A stretch of DNA of 64,000 nt. It comes from Paenibacillus sinopodophylli (GTDB lineage Bacteria; Bacillota; Bacilli; Paenibacillales; Paenibacillaceae). The notes beneath the pieces were generated by a model, which was not told the origin of the DNA, did not search any database, and was given only the letters and a program-made list of their open reading frames with translations. The position numbers were made by a program, and so were the translations under genes. The DNA is taken from contig NZ_VDBO01000003.1 in NCBI RefSeq assembly GCF_005930355.1, positions 62,001-126,000 on the forward strand. Direction: 5' to 3'. Shown here piece by piece: positions 40,640 to 49,277 of the stretch. Position 1 is the stretch's first letter, and the number at the start of each line of letters is the position of its first letter.

Positions 40640-41782
40640 TTATTTGGAACGTGATTCAGCATCAAGCTTCAGCCTGAGCCTCATCCGGGTTAGAAAATTA
40701 ATTAACGGTCTGCGTGTTTTGTCCACAATCCCAGTCACTTCGGCACCGATCTGCAGGAAGAACATGAGCATGCAAATAACGGCAAAGGTAATCCAGTTCG
40801 CTGCACTTGACTGAACGACAGCCGACTGCACGATCGCAAGCGCTCCGAAGATTGCTGCAACTCCCCAAATGATAAGTACTGTGCGGCGGTGACTGAAACC
40901 TAGATCACGAAGTCGGTGATGCAGATGGCCTCTATCCGGCGCGAATATCGGCTTCTTGTTCACCCATCGGCGAACAATTGCGAAGAAGGTATCCGAGAGG
41001 GGCACCCCGATAATAAGCAGCGGTGTTACGAACGACACAATCGTTACTTGCTTGAAGCCAAGCATGGACAATGTCGCGAGACTAAAGCCGAGAAACAATG
41101 AGCCTGAATCGCCCATGAAAATCTTAGCTGGATGGAAGTTGAACACGAGAAATCCTGCAATCCCGCCAAGAAGAAGCGTACTGAGCAGAATAACAGGTTG
41201 GAAACCCATCAGCGAGGCCATCACAACGATTGTTGCAATCGCGATGCCCGATACGCCTGCGGCAAGCCCGTCCAAGCCATCAATTAAGTTGATCGCATTC
41301 GTAACGCCAACGATCCAAAAGATAGTAAGCGGAATGCTGATCCAGCCCGCGATAGGCTGCATCGTTTCACCAAACGGAATGTTCAGCAAATCGATCTTCA
41401 CATCGAAGACGAATACAACGACACACGCTGCTGCAATCTGACCGAGCAGCTTTACCTTTGCTGACAGCTCGAAGCGGTCATCAAAGGCTCCCAAAATAAT
41501 AATCATCGTACCGCCAACAAGCAGCGCATTAATCATGTTAGAATCCTGTGGTCTAAGAAGACCGTCTGGTATGAATGGCGACAAGATAAAAAATGCGCCA
41601 ACAAATGCGATATAAATAGCTAGACCGCCAAGACGCGGCATGATGCGCGTATGTACTTTGCGGTGGTTTGGTTTGTCTATCGCGCCTACTTTGAATGCGA
41701 ACTTCTTAACAAGCGGCGTCATTGCAATGGCTAGAACTAAAGCGATAATGAACCCAATTGAATACAGCAAGCCAACCGGCAT
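40640..41782 (-). CDS. tagO: Undecaprenyl-phosphate N-acetylglucosaminyl 1-phosphate transferase (TagO/WecA type)
   Basis: A 380-residue membrane enzyme with about eleven hydrophobic segments. Family motifs are visible: RKVHTRIMPRLGG near the N-terminus, GAFDDRFELSAKVK (DDxxD-type Mg site), NAINLIDGLDGLAAG, and FNFHPAKIFMGDSGS followed by DRGHLHHRL. It attaches GlcNAc-1-phosphate to undecaprenyl phosphate, the first step of wall teichoic acid or secondary wall polymer synthesis. GGGGAG precedes the ATG. It follows the tagA-like gene by about 100 bases and has its own terminator. With tagA and csaB it would make the polymer that SLH proteins use as anchor. Confidence 0.9.
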   Translation of the reverse strand: MPVGLLYSIGFIIALVLAIAMTPLVKKFAFKVGAIDKPNHRKVHTRIMPRLGGLAIYIAFVGAFFILSPFIPDGLLRPQDSNMINALLVGGTMIIILGAFDDRFELSAKVKLLGQIAAACVVVFVFDVKIDLLNIPFGETMQPIAGWISIPLTIFWIVGVTNAINLIDGLDGLAAGVSGIAIATIVVMASLMGFQPVILLSTLLLGGIAGFLVFNFHPAKIFMGDSGSLFLGFSLATLSMLGFKQVTIVSFVTPLLIIGVPLSDTFFAIVRRWVNKKPIFAPDRGHLHHRLRDLGFSHRRTVLIIWGVAAIFGALAIVQSAVVQSSAANWITFAVICMLMFFLQIGAEVTGIVDKTRRPLINFLTRMRLRLKLDAESRSK

Positions 41783-41885
41783 GTGTGCAACTCCCCTTTT
41801 CTTTCTACCGAAGTGAATTATACTCCGATTGGAAAAGAAACTCCAACCCCGTTTTCAACCAATTTAGCCGATTTTAACGAGAATT

Positions 41886-42647
41886 TCATGGTGTAATCCG
41901 AGGTTTTGTTACGTTTTCTTTGTCGCGAAGCACTTTCACTACGAATTTCGGCAAAACAAGCATTCTTTTGTATCGTTTTGGCTCTTGAGCCAAGCGGTAG
42001 AACCACTCCATACGAAGCTTCTGAAAGATCATCGGAGCTCGCTTTAGCTTGCCTGAAACGACGTCAAAGCTGCCGCCGACGCCCATAATTAGCGGCACGC
42101 CGAGCTTTTGCTTGTATTTCACGATCCATGGTTCCTGCGTATCCGCTCCGCGTGCAACAAATAATAAGTCAGGCGCTGCATTGCGAATTTCCTCAACCAC
42201 TTCTTCGTCCTGCTCCGGTCCAAAAAAACCGTTCCGATAACCAACAATTTTCACCTGTGGATATTGAAGCTGCAGCTTCTCGGCCGCCGCCTCAATAACC
42301 TCTTGCGAAGTACCAAGTAGATAAGCCTTCCACCTTCGCTTCTCCCCTTGCTCAAACAAGCGATGCATGAGGTCAAAGCCCGTTACTCGCTCAGCAACTG
42401 GGTTGCCAACGTACTTGGCCGCCCATACGACTCCTGCTCCATCGGGCACGATTAGGTCGGCCCGCCGAATCATGGCACTGTAAGACGCATTCTCTACTGC
42501 TGACATAATCATGATTGGATTTGCGGTAATGACATGCGTTACCCGTCTTCCCTCAATCGCTTCTGTTAAATAGTAAACTGTTTCGTCCATGCTCGCCTTA
42601 GAGAATGGTATGCCGTAAATGGGCACAGTGGGTAGTTGTTTCGACAA
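41886..42647 (-). CDS. tagA: WecG/TagA/CpsF family glycosyltransferase
   Basis: A 253-residue peripheral membrane GT26 enzyme with the family motifs HVITANPIMIMSA, RADLIVPDGAGVVWAA, RVTGFDLMHRL, LFVARGADTQEPWI and GVGGSFDVVSGK, and a basic C-terminus that ties it to the membrane. TagA transfers ManNAc to undecaprenyl-PP-GlcNAc, making the linkage disaccharide of wall polymers. The start is TTG with AGGTGAG upstream. It lies 7 bases after csaB, so the two are likely co-transcribed. The acceptor would be made by the tagO-like enzyme. Confidence 0.9.
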   Translation of the reverse strand: MSKQLPTVPIYGIPFSKASMDETVYYLTEAIEGRRVTHVITANPIMIMSAVENASYSAMIRRADLIVPDGAGVVWAAKYVGNPVAERVTGFDLMHRLFEQGEKRRWKAYLLGTSQEVIEAAAEKLQLQYPQVKIVGYRNGFFGPEQDEEVVEEIRNAAPDLLFVARGADTQEPWIVKYKQKLGVPLIMGVGGSFDVVSGKLKRAPMIFQKLRMEWFYRLAQEPKRYKRMLVLPKFVVKVLRDKENVTKPRITP

Positions 42648-42654
42648 GAGGAAC

Positions 42655-43803
42655 TCACCTCGATAAAGTATGACGCAATAAGTGAATAATTTGTTGCGCC
42701 GGTTTTTGCGATTGTTGTTTTAATAAGTCGATTGCTGGCTTATGTCTCGCTTGCCAGCCCGATTTATCGCTCAAAAGCACGCTTGCCTCTTGCGCGAATG
42801 TCTCCGGATCAAGCTGTTCCGTGGAGCCGATTGCCCTCAGTCCTAATCGATTAAGAAACTGATCGATCTTTGGGTCGTAAGACAGGCCAAGCATCGGCAC
42901 CATTTGGCCGGCAGCATAGATGAGCGCATGGAGGCGCATGCCGAGCAAAGCGTCGCACTTGCTGACCTCCAGCAGCATTTGCTGGGGGTCGCCCTCTGGC
43001 GCGGCGAGCTCGGCGGTGGAACCGTTGCCGAGCCGGCCGCGCAGCCGTTCCATCACCTGCTCCGACGCTTGCGTGTCGGAGGGGGTGTGGAACGGCAGGA
43101 AGCGCAGCCGGACGGGCATGCGCTTCGACAGCGCGACTAGCGCTTCGGCGACGCGGGCCAGATCGGCGCCGTCGCTGCGCCAATGGCGCAGCGATACGCC
43201 GACCAGCGGCGGCTCTGAAACTGCTTGTCCCCCCGCGGATGTCTGTGAACCGCTGGGGAGTGGCAGTCCCATAACAGGATCAGGTACGATATCAATCTTA
43301 TCCGCTTGCACCCCTATTCGTTCAAGCAGTGCAGCAGATTCGGCATCACGCACCGATACATAAGCGCTTCGTCTCATGACGTTACGAATGAGAGGATCCA
43401 TCCAGCGACGGTTAACAGGACCGATGCCTTGCGAATAAGCAAAGGTAGGTTTGCCGAGCAGCTGCGCCAGCTTCATCACTCCCGTGTAATACGGAATGGT
43501 TTTCGTTCCGGTCGCATCCTGCAGCAAGCTGCCTCCACCGCTAATCAAACCGTCGCTGCTCTTCAATGCGTTCCACAGATCAGACGGATGCATGCGGCGA
43601 ACACTCTCCACACTGTACATGCTGCTTGTCCAGGCTGGGTCGGCAGACAATACAATTGGCTCAATCTTAATGCCTTGTGCTGTGCCCTGTTCTTCTAAAG
43701 CTAGCAATATCGAACGAAGTACTGCTTCATCACCGCTGTTGTGAAAGCCGTAATAGCCCGAAATGACTAAGCGACGAACTTGCGAATGATTGCCGGTGCC
43801 CAT
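42655..43803 (-). CDS. csaB: Polysaccharide pyruvyl transferase CsaB
   Basis: A 382-residue enzyme with the CsaB/polysaccharide pyruvyltransferase pattern: VISGYYGFHNSGDEAVLRSI at the N-terminus, SGGGSLLQDATGTKTIPYYT near residue 100, YSQGIGPVNRRW, and SKCDALLGMRLHALIYAAGQ in the C-terminal half. It adds a ketal-linked pyruvate from phosphoenolpyruvate to ManNAc in the secondary wall polymer, creating the negative group recognised by SLH modules. It overlaps the DUF5693 gene upstream by 37 bases and is followed by tagA. Neighbouring SLH protein genes are its logical beneficiaries. The part coding residues about 205-300 is markedly GC-richer than its surroundings. Confidence 0.94.
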   Translation of the reverse strand: MGTGNHSQVRRLVISGYYGFHNSGDEAVLRSILLALEEQGTAQGIKIEPIVLSADPAWTSSMYSVESVRRMHPSDLWNALKSSDGLISGGGSLLQDATGTKTIPYYTGVMKLAQLLGKPTFAYSQGIGPVNRRWMDPLIRNVMRRSAYVSVRDAESAALLERIGVQADKIDIVPDPVMGLPLPSGSQTSAGGQAVSEPPLVGVSLRHWRSDGADLARVAEALVALSKRMPVRLRFLPFHTPSDTQASEQVMERLRGRLGNGSTAELAAPEGDPQQMLLEVSKCDALLGMRLHALIYAAGQMVPMLGLSYDPKIDQFLNRLGLRAIGSTEQLDPETFAQEASVLLSDKSGWQARHKPAIDLLKQQSQKPAQQIIHLLRHTLSR

Positions 43804-45911
43804 TTACGAATTGCTCCTTCCACTAGCTGCCATGCCACAATCAAAATACAGCCTATTATCATTCCTGTACCCAAGCCAAGCAGTACGCGAATCGCTGAAA
43901 TATAGAGCGGTGTATGAAGGTGAGCAAATGTGTCGACCATTGAAAGCTGTCCAATCGATCCAATAATAATAAGAAGCCATGCAGCACGATAGCGAAGCGA
44001 TAGGAAAAGACCTAGCAGCAGCAGCGGATGCGCTAGCAAAAACTCTTTAAACCGCGGTCTAACGCCGAAGTTGGACTCTAGGAAATGTCTAATAACCAGC
44101 TCCAGCGAGGTTACTTGTCCGCCATTCCCTGTCCGAGACAAATAATAATAACCGATAATGCCAATTACACCCGCAAGAATAATCCAAGTAAGCGTAATCG
44201 GCTTTGAGAGAAGCTGCTTCAATTTGCCTACAGACAGTTGACCATTGTATAGAAGCACATAAACGGCAACCAGTGCAATGGGAGCCAGATGCAGCAAGCT
44301 TACACCGCGGAATTGCTCCAGCACCAAATTATAAGTAATGTTATTCAATAAGCCGAATACAATAGGAACGGCTGTCAGCGATATGAGTGTCGCTGCAATG
44401 AACCAATTGAGTGCTAATCCAAAACGCCGACCGATAGACAAGGCCGGGAATATCCATTTCATCCGGTTGACATTGTCATATACAGCCCCAGGCTGCTGAG
44501 GTGTGTTGCCTTGTTTGCTCCGGCCAATCGACCAATCCTTGCCTCCAAGCACTCGGCGTTCGCCGACCGTCCGAGAATAGATCCGGTTCATTACCCACAC
44601 GAGAGCAAGCGTCGGTGCAGCAATAGCTGCTCCTAAAGCTAGACCCTGCTCCATAATGGAGCTGTTCAGCTTATACAAACCTGCGCTGCCGAACAATCCA
44701 ATAATAAATACCGGAATGTACACGCCAGGAATGAAAGCACCGATTAACAATGCAATTAACGCAATTGCACCTGCAGCAACAATGGCTCTAACCGGTTTAT
44801 TCCAAGATGGCTGCTCATAATCGAATGCTTTTGGCGTGCCTGACGCAAAGCCAGCCTCTGTGAGCCTCTCGATAATACCATTCTTTTCACTGAGCGCTTC
44901 AGCAAGCCTGTCCAAGGATTGGACGATTTTGGCTTTGTCCGTATTTGATTGAGCAGTTCCGTTCAAGAAGAACATACGAATGTTGCGATCCTTCGCCGCT
45001 AAGAGGAAACGATCAGCAATCGCCTCTGGGGACATGGTCATTCCGTCATTCTCAGACAAGGAGTAGAGTCTGACTACATTATAATTTGTAATATATGCTA
45101 ATTTATTTATGCCTTCTTGAGGTTTTTTCAAATTTTCAATAGTCGCAAGGCCGAGATCATATTTATTCAGCAGTTCTCCGAACTGATACAAACTGTTATC
45201 CATCGCTTGATCCGAAGCACCCTTCACCTTATCCCCATCGAATAAAATGCGATTAACCCCGTATGATTTCAAATTCGCAAGCACTGCATCCGTTGCAGCT
45301 TGATCGTAAGGCTTCACACGATCGGAGAACCGCGGAAGTATACCTAGGCCTGCATTATGAATCTCCTGTAAGGACATTGGATCGAAATCCATCGTTTTCA
45401 TAATCGCTTCTGCAATTGGAATCTCGACAACGATTCCGTTGCGTCCACCATATGACCAATCACTATAAACAGCCTCAGAACGATCAAGCGCCTCACGTAC
45501 GATTGGACCGATCATTTCTTCTTCTTTAGGACCGTTAAACAAAATATAAGTAAAGTTCTGACCAGCTTGCTCGAACTTGCTCTGCAGCAGTGCAGCATCT
45601 CGCGAGCTGTAGAAAGTCAGCCTACCGGATAGCTGAAGCTCCTTGAGTGAGCTCTCATATACAGCCATCGTTGTAATGCCCGCCTCTTTCAGCATCGCAA
45701 GCTTCTCTTGCAAGAAAGCCTGTGGCCTTGCCTGACGCTCGGCTACCTCAATAATATCGCGGTAATCAAACACATACTCCACTTGCTTAGACGACTTTTC
45801 CATTTCCATTCGAACAGCGCCGAGCGGCATTGCTGCCGCCACCCCTAATAGTGCAATAATCCAAAGTACAAATCTTGCGCGCCGATTCCATTGCTGCCAA
45901 CGTAAAAACAC
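43767..45911 (-). CDS. DUF5693 polytopic membrane protein next to csaB
   Basis: A 714-residue protein with one N-terminal membrane segment (FVLWIIALLGVAAAMPLGAV). A soluble extracytoplasmic domain of about 350 residues follows (AMYESSLKEL, YGVNRILFDGDKVKG, MFFLNGTAQSN), then about nine membrane segments in the C-terminal half. The extracytoplasmic part looks like a TIM-barrel-like or deacetylase-like fold, but no catalytic residues can be assigned. It matches the DUF5693 family, which in Paenibacillus sits beside csaB. Overlap with csaB suggests a role in polymer export, flipping or modification. Function is unknown. The start is GTG with GGAGGAA 7-8 bases upstream. Confidence 0.75.
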   Translation of the reverse strand: MFLRWQQWNRRARFVLWIIALLGVAAAMPLGAVRMEMEKSSKQVEYVFDYRDIIEVAERQARPQAFLQEKLAMLKEAGITTMAVYESSLKELQLSGRLTFYSSRDAALLQSKFEQAGQNFTYILFNGPKEEEMIGPIVREALDRSEAVYSDWSYGGRNGIVVEIPIAEAIMKTMDFDPMSLQEIHNAGLGILPRFSDRVKPYDQAATDAVLANLKSYGVNRILFDGDKVKGASDQAMDNSLYQFGELLNKYDLGLATIENLKKPQEGINKLAYITNYNVVRLYSLSENDGMTMSPEAIADRFLLAAKDRNIRMFFLNGTAQSNTDKAKIVQSLDRLAEALSEKNGIIERLTEAGFASGTPKAFDYEQPSWNKPVRAIVAAGAIALIALLIGAFIPGVYIPVFIIGLFGSAGLYKLNSSIMEQGLALGAAIAAPTLALVWVMNRIYSRTVGERRVLGGKDWSIGRSKQGNTPQQPGAVYDNVNRMKWIFPALSIGRRFGLALNWFIAATLISLTAVPIVFGLLNNITYNLVLEQFRGVSLLHLAPIALVAVYVLLYNGQLSVGKLKQLLSKPITLTWIILAGVIGIIGYYYLSRTGNGGQVTSLELVIRHFLESNFGVRPRFKEFLLAHPLLLLGLFLSLRYRAAWLLIIIGSIGQLSMVDTFAHLHTPLYISAIRVLLGLGTGMIIGCILIVAWQLVEGAIRKWAPAIIRKFVA

Positions 45912-45946
45912 GTCATTCCTCCGTCCTAAACAGGTTGTTTTTCGTT

Positions 45947-47674
45947 CTATTCGCTACGGTCTACCCGTTCCATTACAGAGGCTTTCAACGTTTCCAGCGC
46001 AGCAGCAGCGGATTCTTTCGACTCGCCTTTCACTGCAAAATAAACCTTGATTTTGGGCTCAGTTCCCGAAGGACGCAAGCAGAACCAAGAGCCGTCCTCA
46101 CGCAAATATTTCAATACATTCTCAGGGCGTAGGCCATCATGGCCTTTTGCATAATCCAGCACTTGCTCTACTTTAACTCCACCGATTTCTACTGGCGGAT
46201 TAAGGCGCCAATCATCCATAATCGCTCCGATTTTTTGAACACCGTCAAATCCCTTGAGTGTACGAGACTCCAAGCCTTCCAAATAGAAGCCGAACTCTGC
46301 ATACAGCTCAAGTAAAACATCGTACAATGTTTTCCCTTGGCTGCTATAATATGCCGCTGCTTCAGCAATCAATAACGAAGCAACGATCGCATCCTTATCT
46401 CGTGCGTAAGTACCAGTCAAATAACCATAGCTTTCTTCATAGCCGAACAAAAAGGAGTGCTCACCCGTTTGTTCATAGTTTGTCATTTTTTCCCCAATAT
46501 ATTTGAAGCCCGTAAGTGTGTTTTCTACTGAAACGCCGAATGAACGGGCAACGTCAGCACCAAGCTCACTGGTTACGATTGTTTTGATAACAACGCCATT
46601 ATGTGGAAGTTGGCCGCGTTCCTTGAGTTGACCGAGCACGTAATGCACCATCAGTGCGCCAGACTGGTTTCCGGTAAGGACTACATATTCGCCCACATTA
46701 TTTTTTACAACCGCGCCCATCCGGTCTGCATCGGGATCTGTGCCGATAATAATATCAGCATTCACCTGTTGAGCAAGCTTAATCGCAAGCGTGAATGCTT
46801 CCCGCTCTTCTGGATTAGGCGATTTGACCGTACTGAAATAGCCATCTGGCTGCTCCTGCTCCGGTACGATATGAACGTTCTTAAAGCCGACCTTCTTCAG
46901 TACCTCACGCACTGGCATGTTACCTGTTCCATGCAGTGGGGTAAATACGACGCTGAACTTCTCGCCGATCTCGCCTTTTATCAGATCGCCATTCAAGCTC
47001 TGTGCAACAACTGTATCAATGAACTGTTGATCAGCCTCGTCGCCTAGCCAGCGCAGCAGCCCCTTGGCTTCCGCTTCCTCGCGAGAGAGTCTGTTCACTT
47101 CGTCAAAACCTGCAATACGGCCAATCGCGGCAATCACTTGCTCCGCCTCTTCAGGAATTAGCTGGCAACCGTCTGCGCCGTAAGCTTTGTATCCGTTGTA
47201 TTCAGGAGGGTTATGACTTGCCGTTATGACTATGCCGCTAGAAGCCTTGAGTGAGCGAACAGCGAAGGAAAGCTGCGGTGTAGGACGCAGTGCTGTGAAC
47301 AAATAAGTTGTAATGCCATTGCCTGCAAGCACTAGCGCAGCGTCTAGCGCGAACTCAGGTGAGTAATTGCGAGAATCATGTGCAATGACTACCGATGGAG
47401 CCTGTTCCCCCGCTTTAGCTTCGGCAAGCAGCCAGTTCGCAAGTCCTTGTGTTGCTTTCCCAACCGTATAAGCGTTTAAACGGTTCGTTCCTGCGCCCAT
47501 CACCCCGCGCAGACCTCCTGTACCAAACTCAAGGTCGCGATAGAAGCGATCAGTCAATTCCTTCTCGTCGCCTGCAATGCCGCGAAGCTCTCCCTTTGTT
47601 GCATCATCGATAAGCGGATCATTAAGCCAAGCCTCATATTTTTCAATTACGTTAGCGTTCGTTGATTCAGTCAT
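45947..47674 (-). CDS. pgcA: Phosphoglucomutase / phosphomannomutase family enzyme
   Basis: A 575-residue alpha-D-phosphohexomutase. The first domain has FGTGGLRGVMGAGTNRLN and the phosphoserine loop TASHNPPEYNGYK. The Mg-binding loop GTDPDADRMG lies near residue 315, the sugar-specificity loop GYEESYGYL near 412, and the C-terminal phosphate-binding loop RPSGTEPKIKVYF near 540. It interconverts glucose-6-phosphate and glucose-1-phosphate, feeding UDP-glucose for teichoic acid and glycolipid. Length and order match B. subtilis PgcA. It is upstream of the DUF5693-csaB-tagA run with only a short gap, so it may join that operon. Confidence 0.92.
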   Translation of the reverse strand: MTESTNANVIEKYEAWLNDPLIDDATKGELRGIAGDEKELTDRFYRDLEFGTGGLRGVMGAGTNRLNAYTVGKATQGLANWLLAEAKAGEQAPSVVIAHDSRNYSPEFALDAALVLAGNGITTYLFTALRPTPQLSFAVRSLKASSGIVITASHNPPEYNGYKAYGADGCQLIPEEAEQVIAAIGRIAGFDEVNRLSREEAEAKGLLRWLGDEADQQFIDTVVAQSLNGDLIKGEIGEKFSVVFTPLHGTGNMPVREVLKKVGFKNVHIVPEQEQPDGYFSTVKSPNPEEREAFTLAIKLAQQVNADIIIGTDPDADRMGAVVKNNVGEYVVLTGNQSGALMVHYVLGQLKERGQLPHNGVVIKTIVTSELGADVARSFGVSVENTLTGFKYIGEKMTNYEQTGEHSFLFGYEESYGYLTGTYARDKDAIVASLLIAEAAAYYSSQGKTLYDVLLELYAEFGFYLEGLESRTLKGFDGVQKIGAIMDDWRLNPPVEIGGVKVEQVLDYAKGHDGLRPENVLKYLREDGSWFCLRPSGTEPKIKVYFAVKGESKESAAAALETLKASVMERVDRSE

Positions 47675-47709
47675 AGGTTTCAGCCTCTTTCATCCAAAAA
47701 TTTTATTTT

Positions 47710-48141
47710 TTATGAAGGATTAGATAACGCAAACATAAGCTCGCCTTCGGCAACGATTTGATCGCCCACTCTGGCGGTGCCTTGTCCTTTTCCAATCGAG
47801 CCCTTCAGGCGCGTAATCTGTACTTCCAGCGTCAGCGTATCCCCTGGTTTCACTTGGCCGCGGAACCTGAAGCCATCAATCCCCGCAAAAAAGCCGAGCT
47901 TGCCTTTGTTCGCTTCAATCATCAGCATCGCAACCGTACCTACCTGCGCGAGCGCTTCGACGATTAGTACGCCAGGCATAACTGGATATCCCGGAAAATG
48001 TCCTACGAAATAGGGTTCGTTCATCGTCACGTTTTTAAGTCCGACAGCCCGTACACCCGGCTCCACCTCTAGAATCCGATCAATCAGTAGAAATGGAGGG
48101 CGGTGAGGAATAATTTCTTGAATTTGGTTAATGTCCAACAT
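47710..48141 (-). CDS. fabZ: 3-hydroxyacyl-ACP dehydratase FabZ
   Basis: A 143-residue hot-dog-fold enzyme with [19 protein letters not shown] and the active site [20 protein letters not shown], carrying catalytic His48 and Glu62. It dehydrates 3-hydroxyacyl-ACP in type II fatty acid synthesis. In B. subtilis fabZ is next to flhP; here the phosphatidyltransferase, the Ig-like protein and an EpuA-like gene intervene. AAAGGGG lies upstream of the ATG. Confidence 0.95.
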   Translation of the reverse strand: MLDINQIQEIIPHRPPFLLIDRILEVEPGVRAVGLKNVTMNEPYFVGHFPGYPVMPGVLIVEALAQVGTVAMLMIEANKGKLGFFAGIDGFRFRGQVKPGDTLTLEVQITRLKGSIGKGQGTARVGDQIVAEGELMFALSNPS

Positions 48142-48244
48142 GGTAAAAAAAGCCCCTTTCGTTGTTAGGTAGTATAAAAAGCGTCGAAATGTACGACACT
48201 ATACATATCCATCATAAAACTGCAGTTTATGAAGGTTAAGATAA

Positions 48245-48291
48245 GAGGCTTGGCTGCTTGGACCCGAAGTGTCCTCCGCCAAGCCTCTTTG
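48245..48291 (-). other. Hairpin upstream of fabZ
   Basis: A 10-bp perfect stem (AGAGGCTTGG with CCAAGCCTCT) and a long loop. No strong T-run follows in either direction, so it may be a weak terminator of the phosphatidyltransferase gene or part of a leader. Together with the adjacent interspersed repeat it accounts for most of the gap 48142-48499; nothing else is recognisable there. Confidence 0.4.
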
Positions 48292-48294
48292 TTC

Positions 48295-48393
48295 ACGTAT
48301 AGGAAAGTTTACGAATTTGCATATACTTTCTCTATACGTCTACGCGAAACGCGAATATAGCCGCCAGAGGACGGCTTAGCCGTTTACGCTTGG
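48295..48393 (-). repeat. Two-hairpin interspersed repeat, copy C (reverse orientation)
   Basis: On the minus strand it reads GCGTAAACGGCTAAGCCGTC, CTCTGGCGGC, then GTTTCGCG, and ends with the strongest version of the second hairpin (ACGTATAG-GAAAGT to ACTTTCCTATACGT). It matches copies at 23699-23796 and 61137-61230. Confidence 0.75.
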
Positions 48394-48499
48394 TCAATAA
48401 GGCATAAATAAGATCGCACTTCTGCATTCCTTATTCATGATTAATGCGAGCTATTACTGTTTAAATCGCCCGCTTATGCTATGTAGGTGCCTCAGAAGT

Positions 48500-49033
48500 T
48501 TACGAATGTCCAGCGGGCGTTTCTGTCAGCGGCTTATTCAATGATTTGAACATGGCGATATAGACAATAGATGTTACGAATGAGAATGCAATAACCGCCC
48601 ATAAATAGGAATGCGCATGAGGCGCTTCAAAGAAAATGAGCATAATAGCCGCATAGAACAGCACCGTTGTGAGCTTCCCCATCCAATTGGCTGGAACGGT
48701 CTTCTTCCCCCGAAAGTGAAAAAACATTCCTCCAGCTATCATGCCCAAGTCGCGCAAAAACATCGCTGCTGCCGCCGCCAAGGAAATATGGCCGGAGATG
48801 AGCAACGATACGATAACGGTGATGAGCATAAGTTTATCGGCAAGTGGATCAAGCATCATGCCAAGCGTGGTAACTTGGCCATTTCTACGCGCAATATAAC
48901 CGTCTAGAATGTCGGTAACGCCCGCAGCAACCATAATCAGAAAGGCAGGAATCATGTGGCCCTTTATGAACACCGCTATGTAGACGGGGATCAATATAAA
49001 ACGTAATGATGTTAAGAGATTCGGCAGATTCAA
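48500..49033 (-). CDS. CDP-alcohol phosphatidyltransferase (PgsA-like)
   Basis: A 177-residue integral membrane enzyme with four to five hydrophobic segments and the complete CDP-alcohol motif: D41, D44-G45, A48-R49, G58, D62 and D66 in DILDGYIARRNGQVTTLG and MMLDPLAD. It likely makes phosphatidylglycerophosphate from CDP-diacylglycerol and glycerol-3-phosphate. Paralogues of PgsA exist, and specificity cannot be read from the sequence. The start is TTG with GAGGAG upstream. It is divergent from the Big_2 surface protein gene. Confidence 0.85.
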   Translation of the reverse strand: MNLPNLLTSLRFILIPVYIAVFIKGHMIPAFLIMVAAGVTDILDGYIARRNGQVTTLGMMLDPLADKLMLITVIVSLLISGHISLAAAAAMFLRDLGMIAGGMFFHFRGKKTVPANWMGKLTTVLFYAAIMLIFFEAPHAHSYLWAVIAFSFVTSIVYIAMFKSLNKPLTETPAGHS

Positions 49034-49277
49034 ATTTCCACGCTCCTCTACCTGTTACTGGCCGTCCATCATGGTTCCCAACTATTATACAACTACCTCC
49101 CACAAAAATAAAACCTTCCCTGCAATACAAGCGCTCGGCTTCCTTTAATACGGTTTAATCTTCCGCAAGTTTACAAAATTAAAATAACAGTTTTTCCCTT
49201 TGTTATTCATTTTCCCCCTCAGGTTTCCGTTATTAATAGAATAACATTTACTTTAACCAAGAAAGGACAGGGATGTA

